From assembly GCF_019925205.1 (NCBI RefSeq), contig NC_083566.1:13206001-13270000 (forward strand): DNA of 64,000 nt, in the 5' to 3' direction. Below are positions 26,401-37,100 of the stretch, piece by piece (position 1 is the first letter of the stretch; every line of letters begins with the position of its first letter). Below the pieces are notes generated by a model. That model was not told where the DNA came from. It did no database searches and saw only the letters and a program-made list of their open reading frames with translations. The translations under genes were made by a program, and so were the position numbers. The stretch comes from Metopolophium dirhodum. Its lineage: Eukaryota > Arthropoda > Insecta > Hemiptera > Aphididae.

Positions 26401-28791
26401 AATAAGCCTACATTAAATTAAATAATAAATAGGTAAGTAAGGTATGTACATAATAAGTTTTTCTCATTTTTTAAATAAATAATTTATTTAAATACAACTA
26501 TATTGTAGAATATACTTTTTACAAAATTGTTCCTGAAACTTAAAACAAAATGTTGTTTTAATAAATATTCAGTATACTATTTTATTAAACGCAATATTTT
26601 ACGTGTAAATTATTTCCTTTGTGTAGTGGGCTATAATCTTATCATTTTTCTTTTGGTAGTTTAGTACTAAATGATATTTTGGAATATTAGAGATATTAAA
26701 AAACTCTGACTGTTTATAGCTTATATAGTATAGAAATGGTTTTGGTGGAAACAGATATTAGATGAAAATTGAAAGGTACACTTTTGGTCTTTGTACTCAA
26801 GTTGAAACCATGATTAAAATAAATAAATAAACATATCAGTAAGCAATATTTAATATTTATATGAAATTTTCATCGAACATTATAACATCGAGATCGTATT
26901 ATATTTATATTATTAACTCATAATTTAAAATAAGGATTCTTCTTTTCCCGAAAAAATTGTTTAGTCACAATAAATACGTCATAGTACTGAATAAATATTT
27001 AGTGTTAATACTCAACTAAAGAATCAAATAGTAAAATGTATACGTGCCATACATATAATAATGATGTGTTTGTTCTATATAGGTATGGTTTCAAAACCGT
27101 AGAGCTAAATGGAGAAAACGAGAAAAATCAATGGGCAGAGAATCAAATCCATACATACCTGACCACACATGTGAGTTACCTACAACTGTTTATAAAATGT
27201 AAAATTTGTTATAGTTACTTAAGTTATAACTTACACTAAACTGATTGCATTTAAACATTTAAAATCAGAAATAAATGTGTAATACCTAAAATGACCATAT
27301 TAAAAAAATAATATACAAAATAAAGATATATATATTATTATAACATATTATAATAATAATAATTATACATCTTGATGTTAGGTGTAGGCACCATACGATG
27401 CAGGCAGTGTTGGGTAAGTTACTTTACTCGTTACTGAAATAAAATTGTAATGAAATTACTTTACTTTTCAAATAGAAAGCTAATTTATTACTTTCTCGTT
27501 ACAAAAAAAAAAATTTTAATTTCTTGGTAATTATCTTCTGCAAGCAATTTGAACAAGCAAATTCTTTATAAAACCTGAATAGTTAAAGGATCGTATAAAA
27601 CTTAGTCTTCCACACAAGCTATTCATAGGAAACCTATTTAAAGGAATCAAATTAGATAATAAATTTAATTAACTGTTCTCGTCATTTAGGTGCAATTAGA
27701 CATTTCAAATGTCAAAACCATTGAAAACTGAAAAAAAAAAAAGTTCTTACTGTTTCAAAAACCAATATTGTTTGTGTTTTTCAAACTTGAAAACTTTTTT
27801 TCATATAAATGATATCAAAAAAATAAAAACACTGTTGCACAGCCAAAGTTCTCCTTTGTATGTGGTGCAAATCTCGTTTCTTAGTTATGGCTGTAGCCTT
27901 CTCGGTTCTTTCCCGCGCAAAACAGTTTTTGCTATGCTGTACATTTGTAAGGCGGAGACAACACATGCGGGTGTAGCGTCTTTTTAAAATTAAATATATA
28001 TACATATTAGATTGGTAAACATAATAATACCCGCATTATACATATTTTGTTTTCAATTCGCAATAGGTAGGTGTAGGTACTTAATAATTCGAAACTGTAA
28101 CGCGTTATTCTATAGAAATTACTTTTCAAAAGTAATTTTCGTTACTTGGAAATAATTCTAATGAAATTACGTAACGCGTTACTAGCAAAGTAATGCGTTA
28201 CTTGCGTTACGTTACTACCAAACAGTACTCTACTGTAGGTACTCACCTAATTATTGGGCTCGTCTCGTGTTTTAATATAAATAAGTAAAAAATATAATAC
28301 ATGTTATATTTATAGTGTTCAGAAACGATTGTTTGCCCGTGGCACCCGCGCTAGGAGGTCCACTGCCGTTCCTCACACCCGAACAGTTCTGGCCGAGCAT
28401 CGTGTTCAACCCGGCGGCCGCATCCGCGTTCCTGCTGGGTCTGCCGTGGCACCATCATCACGCCGCCCAGCCGTCGGCCACCGCGGCGGCCGCGTCGTAC
28501 CAGTCGTCCGTGCACAAAGCGCTGTCCGAGCGGATCATCAGCGCCAACCAGTGGCCGGCCGCCGCGCTGCAGACGTCGTCCTCCGAACCGCACAGCCCAT
28601 CGTCCGCGGGCTCGTCCAGCCCCGCTGCGCTATCGCCCGCTCACGGGCCGTCAGTGGACGCGGCCACGGTCGCCGCCGCCGCCGTTCACCGATCGCCCTA
28701 CCTGAACGACGACGACGACGGTGACGATGACGACGACGACGAATCCGGCAGGTGTTCGCCGCCCGTCTTGATGGAAAACGTTTCCTGTTAG
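17416..28791 (+). CDS. hbn: Homeobrain, paired-like homeodomain transcription factor
   Basis: Coding exons: 17416-17491, 22964-23211, 27083-27170 and 28316-28791. The sum is 888 nt, 295 aa, with phases 1, 0 and 1 at the joins and GT-AG at every intron. The short first exon carries VYSIDQILG, an octapeptide/Eh1-like repressor motif. The homeodomain spans residues 63-122, from VRRSRTTF to KWRKREK, with Q50, WFQN and N51. The intron between its codons 46 and 47 is a common site in paired-class genes. RRSRTTFTTYQLHQLERAFE, TQYPDVFTREELALRLDLSE and the following LTPEQFWP/FNPAAA segment match homeobrain rather than Rx, Arx or Drgx. The C-terminal half is rich in Ala, His and Ser, ending in an Asp run before VLMENVSC. 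No OAR motif is seen. Known role of the family: a nuclear factor in head and brain patterning; in flies it sits in a cluster with Rx and otp, neither visible here. The start is the only ATG preceding the motif in this exon. Confidence 0.9.
20201..20221. repeat. Poly(G) homopolymer, 21 bases
   Basis: An uninterrupted G run, directly visible. Its length may be an assembly or sequencing approximation. Confidence 0.9.
20464..20490. repeat. (AAT)n microsatellite
   Basis: A run of about nine AAT units. Confidence 0.85.
20566..20587. repeat. (TA)n microsatellite
   Basis: A run of TA units in the hbn intron 1 island. Confidence 0.8.
21239..21862 (+). repeat. Single copy of the foldback-arm repeat
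   Basis: It starts ACTAGCTGATCGCGTGCAC and follows the arms of the 14.6-kb foldback through CGGAATAAAAATTCTTAT, the CTACCTACGGTAGATCGC block and CCAAGTTTGTCGTTTTTAC (to about 21510). It then diverges and ends with AAATCGGTCCGGCCGTTCTC and TTCATTTTTATATATTATAT. This appears to be the fuller form of the family, in hbn intron 1. Not coding; class undetermined. Confidence 0.65.
24090..24900. promoter_or_regulatory. Candidate enhancer in hbn intron 2
   Basis: About 800 bp of mixed-complexity, GC-richer sequence stands out from the intron. Homeodomain-type cores cluster: GCTTAATTGAAATCC (24187), CGCTAATTGTG (24309), GGTAATGAATTACAAGTTAATTGG as two adjacent sites (24574-24597), and CCCTAATTTCC (24628). 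Interspersed pyrimidine tracts (24400-24460) and CGGCGCGCGCGG (24552) are also present. No exon fits. Autoregulation or input from other homeodomain factors is a reasonable inference. Confidence 0.35.
25470..26230 (-). repeat. Dispersed repeat family A, longest copy, reversed
   Basis: Read on the - strand it runs through GCGTCAGGAAAAATTACTAA, GAAAATTTAATACAAGA, the GCCTACTGTATTACTAATGC block, ACTTTAATCACAATAATATC, GACAGACCGTCTTTTCTCAG, CCATTACAGTGACTTCTCTA and CTAATGCACAGCGGAGCG. These blocks recur in the same order at 54600-55310 and in part at 9290-9560. It sits in hbn intron 2. Confidence 0.65.
27171..28315 (+). other. hbn intron 3 (1.1 kb), mostly a mobile element
   Basis: Donor GTGAGT, acceptor TATTTATAG. 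About 70% of it is the inverted-repeat element at 27405-28227. Confidence 0.8.
27405..28227. mobile_element. Non-autonomous DNA element with GTTACTTT-type inverted ends
   Basis: The left end is CAGTGTTGGGTAAGTTACTT. The right end, read backward, is TACTGTTTGGTAGTAACGTA. Both ends continue with repeated GTTACTTT/AACGCGTTAC words over about 130 bp, imperfectly complementary. This end pattern recurs in many animal genomes. No transposase is seen; the longest internal frame (27709-27987) has no recognisable domain. No convincing target-site duplication was found, so the exact edges and superfamily are uncertain. Confidence 0.55.
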
Positions 28792-29008
28792 TATTTGCGG
28801 CCACGGCGGTATATTATTATACATTATATTATATTACCGGCAAATATGAGCCAACCGCTTTATATAGTTATTATTTCGCATCGACCCCCCTCCCCCCCCC
28901 CTCTCCAGTCATCATCGACCATCGTCCCCCAACTTGACGTATTATTGTTTTTTTTATATGATGTGATTTTAAGATTTATGTAATATACAATTATTGTCGA
29001 TTAGTTTA

Positions 29009-29014
29009 AATAAA
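29009..29014 (+). terminator. Poly(A) signal AATAAA for hbn
   Basis: First AATAAA after the hbn stop, 218 bp downstream, followed by an A-rich run. The actual cleavage site cannot be seen. Confidence 0.45.
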
Positions 29015-29829
29015 AGAAAAAAGATTTTATACTGAGGTTATTTTGTAAATGCCTTTACCGTTATTACCATTATACTATGTACGATAATAGCACTAGATTT
29101 TTGTTATAGGTTTTTTTTTTTTTACCACTTTTTATTTCTACAAACTATAACAACATAACAATCTGCAATACATTTCTAGGTACGTATAGGCAGAAACTAT
29201 ACGCAGAAACCGATTATTAAACTGTAAATTGTAATATTATACCTATTATACTTTGTATATACATAGTATTACTATATTATTATATATTATAAATAATGTG
29301 CCTATTATACTATTTATAGTTAATTCGTTAAATTTCGAATTCGGTGTAAGTACCTATATATTCATTAGTCTAGGAGTTACTGTCGGTTTGTTCTTAACCA
29401 TTTTAGCCCACGTCTTGATCTTTTTAAAGTTTATAAAAAAATTATTTTTTGTTTGCCGATTTTTATTAGGTCTTTGAATAATTTGGAATCACCTGGTGCT
29501 AGTGACAGACGCGCTATAATCAGTTGATTTTTCTTTAATTTCGGAGACTCTCCTCCCCCTCGAGCTGGACTACACTTCTGCCGATTGTTGTAATGTATTC
29601 AGGAAGACCGATTCTATGATAAAAATCAAGTGAACTAAAAAGAGTAAGGTCAAACCGTCAGTAATCCATGTCGATAGGTAGTTCGTTATTATATCGAACA
29701 ATATTGGTGCAATATTAATAAACATCGAATTACCGACATTTTCAAAAAAATAGTATCATGATAATTTATAGTACGTTATTTATATATTATATCCTGAACC
29801 CTCGTTGTTCACTCGGTCGTAGGGTATTG
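29015..29829. other. AT-rich intergenic DNA downstream of hbn
   Basis: No exon or clear repeat could be supported here. Confidence 0.35.
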
Positions 29830-30633
29830 TCCGAGTTGCGGTCGCAATAGACGAATTGCGGTCTTAATAATATTGAAGGTAAAATTAACGTCTTAATTGC
29901 GGTCAGTATCCGGTTATCAAGCTTCTGACCACTCCAAACGTTTGTGCATCGTTTGTGCAGAAATGTGCACCAAGTCCAATCGTTTGTGCATAAAAACTGA
30001 AAGCTCTATCCCTAAAACAAAATGGGGGGCCATTGAAACGGTAGCCCCCCCCCCCCACATTGAATATTTGGATTTTTGAATGTGCCAAACGTTTGTGCAT
30101 CGTTTGTGCAGAAATGTGCACCAGATCCCGACGTTTGTGCACAAAAACTCCCAGCGCTATCCAAAAAACAAAGTGAGGGGTATTAACACGAGGGTCCACT
30201 TTTTTGAAATTTTAAATATTTGTCATATTAATAAATGTTGTTTACGTACCTAATAGGTTTAATAGAATTTTACTATTGCCATGTAAACGTATGACAAATA
30301 AAAATCTTCAAATATTTTTAATTTATCAAGAAAGCATTATCTTGTTCTAATGTTTTTGATTTCAAAATTGTATGAATAAATACAGTTTTTTCTTTATGCA
30401 TTTCTTTACTTTATATTTTATATTCAAAATTTGTATTTTGACCGTTTCATTTTTGTATTTAGCATAATAATATGTAACTATGTGTCTATGTCAATATTTA
30501 AAACATAATAATTATTAATCATATTTTTTTACCGCAACTAGGATTTTTACCTATTTTGATATTTAACCTGTTTTGATCCCGACCGCAACTCGGATTTTTT
30601 TTTTTACCTGTTATAATCTCGACCACAACTCGG
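29830..30633. repeat. Composite repeat with inverted GAGTTGCGGTCG ends
   Basis: The left side has CCGAGTTGCGGTCG at 29831 and further AATTGCGGTC copies at about 29854 and 29896. The right side has the opposite orientation: ACCGCAACTAGG at 30531, CGACCGCAACTCGG at about 30580 and CGACCACAACTCGG at 30620. The spacers on the right share TTTACCTGTT. The centre holds a two-unit tandem repeat. Not coding. No target-site duplication was established. Confidence 0.55.
29934..30180. repeat. Two-unit tandem repeat, period about 151 bp
   Basis: Units begin at 29934 and 30085 with CCAAACGTTTGTGCATCGTT. Both run through TGCAGAAATGTGCACCA, CGTTTGTGCA(T/C)AAAAACT and GCTATCC..AAAACAAA. Each unit contains three CGTTTGTGCA words. 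A reading frame on the - strand crosses both units only because the period is nearly in frame. Confidence 0.75.
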
Positions 30634-33160
30634 TATATTCAAATTATAATTTGTCTTTTCGTAGAATAATATGTACCTATTATAGGTACAATTATTGTTT
30701 AACAGTTAATGGTCAGTCTGCAGCCTGCACTCTGAATACCTACCTACTAATATTGCTATACACGGAAAATCAGTAATCTAAATTATGATACGTATTAATA
30801 CTTAATCTAATATAATTAATAATATTAATATTTAGCTGAATAGTGTTAAGTAGGTATTGATCTCTTTTAAAAATATAAATGTATCATCCATCATCCTCTC
30901 GACGTTTACGTATATTAAACATATTTCATTCGATCGTTTCGCTAAACGCGAACTAATTTCAATTTTAACTTTAAGCGTGTTGTAGGTAGTTAGGTAGGTA
31001 GGTACTCGATCATTTTATAATTGAGTTTGTAAATTAATAATATAAACAATATTCCTGTAATAAAATATTGACGTTTATGTATGTAATATATACGCTAAAT
31101 ATGTATATTATGTGTATTGTTTAATGTGTATCGTAATTGTATGTATTCCATTGTATTTCTCAGGATTGTAATTTAGTATAATATGCATAGAATTTTTATA
31201 TTGAAAGTTATTGGTTTTGCTCGGAATACCTACATATCTATATGTATAATATGGAAGACTTATATACTCGTAACCGAGCAACAGACAACATACCGTATAC
31301 CGTGTGGCGTGCCGTGAATATCCGGGTATATACAATAGCCTATTTACTTAGGAGTTAAATGTAAATATGTATCGTAAAAGTATATTATATTATAAAAGCT
31401 GTAGTGCTGTTCAGTATAATATCTTACAATATTATAATTTAAAACGTTAAGACGTGTGAAGGGTTTCTATAAAATTGTTTACTGAAACCATCAAACTTAA
31501 TTTAACTCATGTGTAGGTACATATTCAATAAAGTCTTATAGATAGATAATATTATGAATGACAACGATTACCATTCTACAAAATACATTTAAAGCAATAT
31601 TTTGTATTTATATTTTGTACACATATCTAAGTGTTAACAACTTTCTAAATGTTACCATTTTTTTTTTTCAATTAAGTATACATAATATTACAGATATAGG
31701 ACTTCAAGCGCGTACAAGCTAATAAACTACAAAATTAGTACAAATAAAATATTCGAGCTGGTTGAACCTCCCATTTTACATACATGATGACCTAACAAAA
31801 AAATGATGTTACTTAAACGCATGACAGAAATGTTGTGAAAATTATATAGCCAATAAATAATTTAAGAATCATGACAGGAAATTCCCAAAAAATAATATTT
31901 TGAAAAAAGTTATTATAGGTACGTTCTAAATTAATTTAATCAAAAGAATATTGATATTTAAAAAAATTCTAAAAATAAACTACTTGATTTAGATGAATGC
32001 TTTTACCATAAAAATTGTTCTTATAATCAGACTTACAAATTAGCTATTTTTATTTTTTATTTTCGGTATTAAAAAATACAAATATTTTTTTTTATATTAT
32101 GCGTATGGCGTAAGTGACTATAAATTATATATATAAAAAAAATTAAAAATATTGATTAGAACAAAAGTTATTTCATCTGTCAGTACATAGTCTGTACCTA
32201 CCTGCCCCGGTCGACGGTCGTTATACTAAATGTATAAATATTAGGTAAAACAAAAATAAGGATTTAATAATCTGATAATTATTTATTTAGTTAAAAACTT
32301 ATAAAATGTTCAACTTTTATTGCTAAGGATTGAACATTTAAAACAAGGTTCCACGTAAATAGGTAAATAAATTACTTTATTCACAATAATATCATCAAAT
32401 ATACTTAGTACCTAATATATCATAGGCTGACCACTGACGTCGACGTAAACTATTTCAAAAACATCCACCAAAAGCCCCATTTTTAAAATGTACTATTGGA
32501 CAATTTTCCAGATAATATCATGTTGTCCCTGAACCCAGAGTCTGCGCGTGCCATGGTGCTGAGTATCATACAGTAAAATTATATGTTTATAAAATATCAA
32601 ATAACTGAATACAACCATTCTGGATTATTTATATAGTTTTAGTGAAGACAGAGGTTCTGCAGACTTCAGATCACAGATAAACAAAAACCCGGTCAGCTAA
32701 TCTAGTGTCATTTCTATATTTTTCTATGCTAGCGTTGTCGACATGAGACGTGAGTACGTGACTAAATCATAGAAAACGATTCTTAAATGTATAGACTAAA
32801 TCTACGACTATCTATCGATAAGTATAGTGTTCCCCGTTCCCATATGGTTTTAGTTAGGTTTGATTTTTAAATATAATTCGTTGAACAGAAAATTTCATTA
32901 AATGAAAGTTCGTTGTAGATGGAAGTTTCACTGTATTATGAAAATATTTAACATATAACTGCGTTTGTGCATCGGTCACTCACTCACTCAGTCACTTAAT
33001 CGTATCATATTATGTCTGGAGTCTCGAAGCATACAGTTAGTAATATAGATAGGAAGGGCCGGTCTATGAGTTATACCTATAACTACTAACTAGTATAAGA
33101 TTTATAATAAATAATAAATTAGACTGCTAACTCATGAACCGTGATAATAAGTGAAGTAAT
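30634..33160. other. AT-rich intergenic DNA
   Basis: No gene supported. At 32290-32430 is a partial copy of dispersed family A, shown by AATGTTCAACTTTTATTGCT, AAAACAAGGTTCCACGTAAA and ACTTTATTCACAATAATATC. The remainder has no recognised structure. Confidence 0.4.
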
Positions 33161-33163
33161 TTC

Positions 33164-33292
33164 CGCCATTTTTGTGGGAATTATGGACTTTATTACAGAA
33201 CATTTTGGCCATTCCTGTCTATAATTATCATCAACAAATATTTATAAGCACATTAATAAATATTATATACTCTAATTCCCACAAATGATGGC
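33164..33292. repeat. Small hairpin repeat
   Basis: CGCCATTTTTGTGGGAATTA on the left faces TAATTCCCACAAATGATGGC on the right, about 130 bp end to end. It may be a tiny MITE; no target-site duplication is clear. Confidence 0.4.
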
Positions 33293-33378
33293 TTTATTCA
33301 TTTTAACAGTACAAGCATACAGCAGTTGGTAATTAAATTTATCACTTTATTATCAATATTTGTGGGTCAAATGGCTTA

Positions 33379-33513
33379 GGCCCGATTTCACCAACACAGT
33401 TAATCACGGTTAACGCTTAATCGGCTGATAACAGATATTTAACCAGCCAAATTCGGCCGATTAAAACTCCGGTTAGCTTTAACTGCGATTAACTGTGTTG
33501 GTGAAATCGGCCC
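33379..33513. mobile_element. 135-bp MITE with TTA target-site duplication (PIF/Harbinger-like)
   Basis: The ends are GGCCCGATTTCACCAACACA and, reversed, GGGCCGATTTCACCAACACA, continuing as GTTAATC. They are nearly perfect inverted repeats of about 27 bp. TTA flanks both sides (33376-33378 and 33514-33516). The interior is also palindromic. A 3-bp TTA duplication fits the PIF/Harbinger superfamily; the assignment is inferred from that alone. Confidence 0.75.
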
Positions 33514-33729
33514 TTAGCCATTATTTTATAATCTATACGTGGCGGTAGAAAACAAATAGTTTTATACTCCCTGGCACTGACAATATTTGGACTCCCACCC
33601 ATTGACCGTCAGCACTCGTTTTTCGTGAGCCCGATTAGAAAAGTTATAAATTGTAATAGACTGTCGTCAGACATAATGACACTCACTAGATTACCGGTTC
33701 ACTACACAGTCCACACGTTCGTTTTTTCG

Positions 33730-34122
33730 TATATAAGTATATAGTTTAGCAGCAGTACAATATTGATAACAACATCGTTATCTCAGCTCACTCCCTCTCA
33801 CTGTAATATTATTTTAATGTATACATTTTAATACATAATAGGTACATCGACTACAGTTGTTGTATACCAATACCTTTATTGGAAGCTCGATAGCCGATTT
33901 TGTCGACGAGCGGTCAGCAGAACCACCGTGATTTAATACCGTAACTCGTAAGTACCAATATACACACATTATCATAACACGATTGGTGTAGGTAACTATT
34001 TACATTGAAGGTAGGTCAACTATGTTATAATTGAAACGGGTACCTATATATTTTACTTGGAAACAAACTATATTATTATTTATTTATTATTTATCATAGA
34101 TTAAATTTGTCAACTTAACATT
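33730..34122 (+). promoter_or_regulatory. Possible promoter and spliced 5' UTR of the dehydrogenase gene
   Basis: TATATAAG lies at 33730-33737 and a GGTCAGCAG word at about 33912. A good donor (CTC|GTAAGT, intron from 33948) and acceptor (TTTATCATAG, to 34099) suggest a small 5' UTR intron ending 23 bp before the ATG. None of this is confirmed by transcripts. Confidence 0.3.
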
Positions 34123-37100
34123 ATGGCAACGAAATGGGGAATACTAAGTGCTTCCAAAATCTCTCACGATTTTGTTCTAGCTTTAGAAAAATTGTCTGCT
34201 GAAGATCATAAAGTAGTGGCCGTTGCTGCAAAAGACATATCTAGGGCCAAAGATTTCGCGGATGATTTTGGTATCCCTACTTATTATGGTTCTTATGAAG
34301 AGCTTGGCAATGATTCCAATGTCGGTACGTTGTATATTTTATTATTTTATACGTTATATACTTATATATTTATATATATTATTGAATATTCATATAATAT
34401 TGCATTAAAGATTCTACGATTTTATATTAGTATCCAAGAATTGGCACACGAATCATATATTTAGATTTCGGGTTTCTGGTGCTGTATATATCCAAGTGTT
34501 CAAACACTGGAATAAAAAATCCATTTCAAATTCTATATGCACTCATAACCGTAATAATATGAGTTGATACGGATGTTATAAGTAGATAGTTCAGGAAAAA
34601 CTTGATTTAAAACTTATGTATTTAGATACTAATAGTAATGATTCTGTGTACCTAAGATTAATGGAATCCATAACATTATTTTTAAAGTTACACGGATTTT
34701 TATTTTTTAAACCCTAAGCGGCTTTTTGAGTAGAAAATATTTACATATTCTTCATGGCGTTTAATATTTTTCTTTACAATAGGTATGGAGATTTGTAGAT
34801 TGTTGGCGTTTCCCATATTTCTTCTAAGCACATATAGGCACTATAAATTAGAACAATTATTTTTACATTTTTAATTATTATTACTAATCAGTTATCTCCT
34901 TGAATGTATATTTATAATGACACAATTTCCTAATTTTGGCCGTCGTAATCAGTGAGGTTAGCATTTATTAGAGTTTGAATTTCGGGCATTGAAACGACAA
35001 GACTATATTATTATTATATATCATCAAATATTGATGTGTATATTAATATACATCATTATATACTGACAAAATAAATTAAAATTTTAGAATTTATTTTAAG
35101 TTATGATCGTGACATAAATATATTGATTAATTTATGATATTTTGTGAATAAAATTACAAACATAGGTAAGTCCCGTACAATCCCGTTGGCTGTCGGTAAA
35201 AACATCACATTTTATCGATTTTTTAGTGTTTAAAAATGTATTATACAAAAGACAAAACATGTATTAACACCCTCATTTGTTTTTTCCATATTAGAAGTGC
35301 ATAATATTAAATTTTTGCATACTATTTGGAATTTAACGTTCAACAGTTCACGTTTTGTTTATTTAGTTTCACAGCTCCGTCGTGTGTTGTTTCGTGTTTA
35401 TCAAATCGCATTGTGATTGGACTTTGGACGTTACTTTTTTGGTATCATGTAATAACCAAGTTAAAACCGGCAACTTACTGTATGTATAGGAACCAAGAAA
35501 TAAGAATGGACTACAGCTCAACATAACCAATGTGGTTACCGGTTGTAACCATATAGTTAGGTACCTAACACGCCTTTGCACGACACAACACACGACGTAG
35601 CTGTGACTTCGATTTAGTTATAATATTAGGTTGACTTGACATATTATTCAACTTGAGTCTTGAGGTAAACTGTGCAACATTGTTTGAATTATGTCGGAGT
35701 TGTTAGTTTTCAATATTTTAGTAGGTATTTAAGCACGTTGTGGTCCTTTGTAATTAAAATTTAAATACCGGAAAATGCGAAAATAATCCTGCTAAGAGCC
35801 CAACAAATAGAATACAGATAATCACTAATTAAAAATTAAAATTACCGAAACTACACGTGAACTGCTGAATGTGAAATGGTTATGTAGATTGCTAACATGC
35901 TTATAAGATGGAGACAATAAATACGGGTGTCCTCTTTAAACATATAATACCTAACTTTTTCGTTTTATGAATAATACAAAAAATAGACGTTGTTTACATC
36001 GGTGCCCTTAACCATCAACACTATTCATTGACCAAACTAATGCTCGAAAGTTGTAAGCCCGTGTTATGTGAAAAACCGTTTTGTATTAACGCCAAACAAC
36101 TTGATGAATTGATAAAAGTAAACAATGATTATATAACCTACCCAAACAATATGAAAATCATGCTTAAAATATTGGTTTTTTGTGTACCTAGCTATCAAAA
36201 GCTAAAAAGTTATTTCTAATGGAAGCTATGTGGAGTCGTTTTACACCAGCCTATCAAAAAGTAGTCGAAGTATTGCAAAACGGAACTATCGGTACAGTCT
36301 TACACGTGCAGGCCAACTTTGGAAGACAAATGTCGAACATCGAAAGAATTTGGTAAAATAATTACACATCCTATTTATTTGAACTAATTTTGCACTAATT
36401 ATGTTTAATATAATTATAAAAACTATTTCCTACCTAATAAATTGGCTAAAATATTTATCTCTAATATTCAAACTTGGGGTATTGTTCCGATTACAAAATT
36501 ATGAAATTCTGAATACTTTAAGAATACTGTTTCTCAAAAGTATTTAACGTTGTATTCTGAATTAATTTGAAAGTATGTACATACTTCTAATACTTTTATA
36601 GTAATTAAATACAATGTTTCATTTTAATATTTATTTTATATTGCAGTAAATCCTCGAGTAAATCATAAATTATCACAGTTAGTTATGTGTGTAAACACGA
36701 AAGGTATATTTTTACATTTGCTATCATTTCAAATTTCCCCAAAGACAAGCATCATATTTTTAATAACTAAAACAAAAAATATTTTTATGAAGGATTCAAA
36801 AACAAAATATTTGGAATACTATTTTCATAAGTATTCCAAATACTTTTTAGAGTATTTTGCCAACTCAGTATTAGTACCTAATATTAATATTTTAGGCTAG
36901 GTTCTTTGGTTTTATATTATACGCCTATATTTCGGAATTATGAGTATGTAAAATATAAAAATATAAAAATATAATAATTCTCATAACTCACTTACAAATT
37001 AAAATATCACACAAATCCACTAGGAGACACAAAAAATGTTCTTACCTTTTAGTTTGAAAATAGGTCAATTTTTTTGCAAGACGCTCCGTCGGAGTCACGT

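Larger units (their letters stand above)
23212..27082 (+). other. hbn intron 2 (3.9 kb), splits the homeobox
   Basis: Donor GGTAAAA after the CAG of homeodomain codon 46; acceptor CTATATAG before GTATGGTTTCAAAAC. It contains a GC-rich candidate enhancer (24090-24900) and a reverse-oriented dispersed repeat (25470-26230). The rest is AT-rich with nothing recognised. Confidence 0.8.

Noticed and set aside
28329..28804. Alternative frames over hbn exon 4
   Set aside because: Arg-rich shadows of the GC-rich coding exon; the chosen frame joins the homeobox exons in phase and carries FWPSIVFNPAAA.
29897..30199. 98-codon - strand frame with repeated HKR..VHISAQTMHKR
   Set aside because: Produced by the 151-bp tandem repeat being nearly in frame; no start context or splice support.
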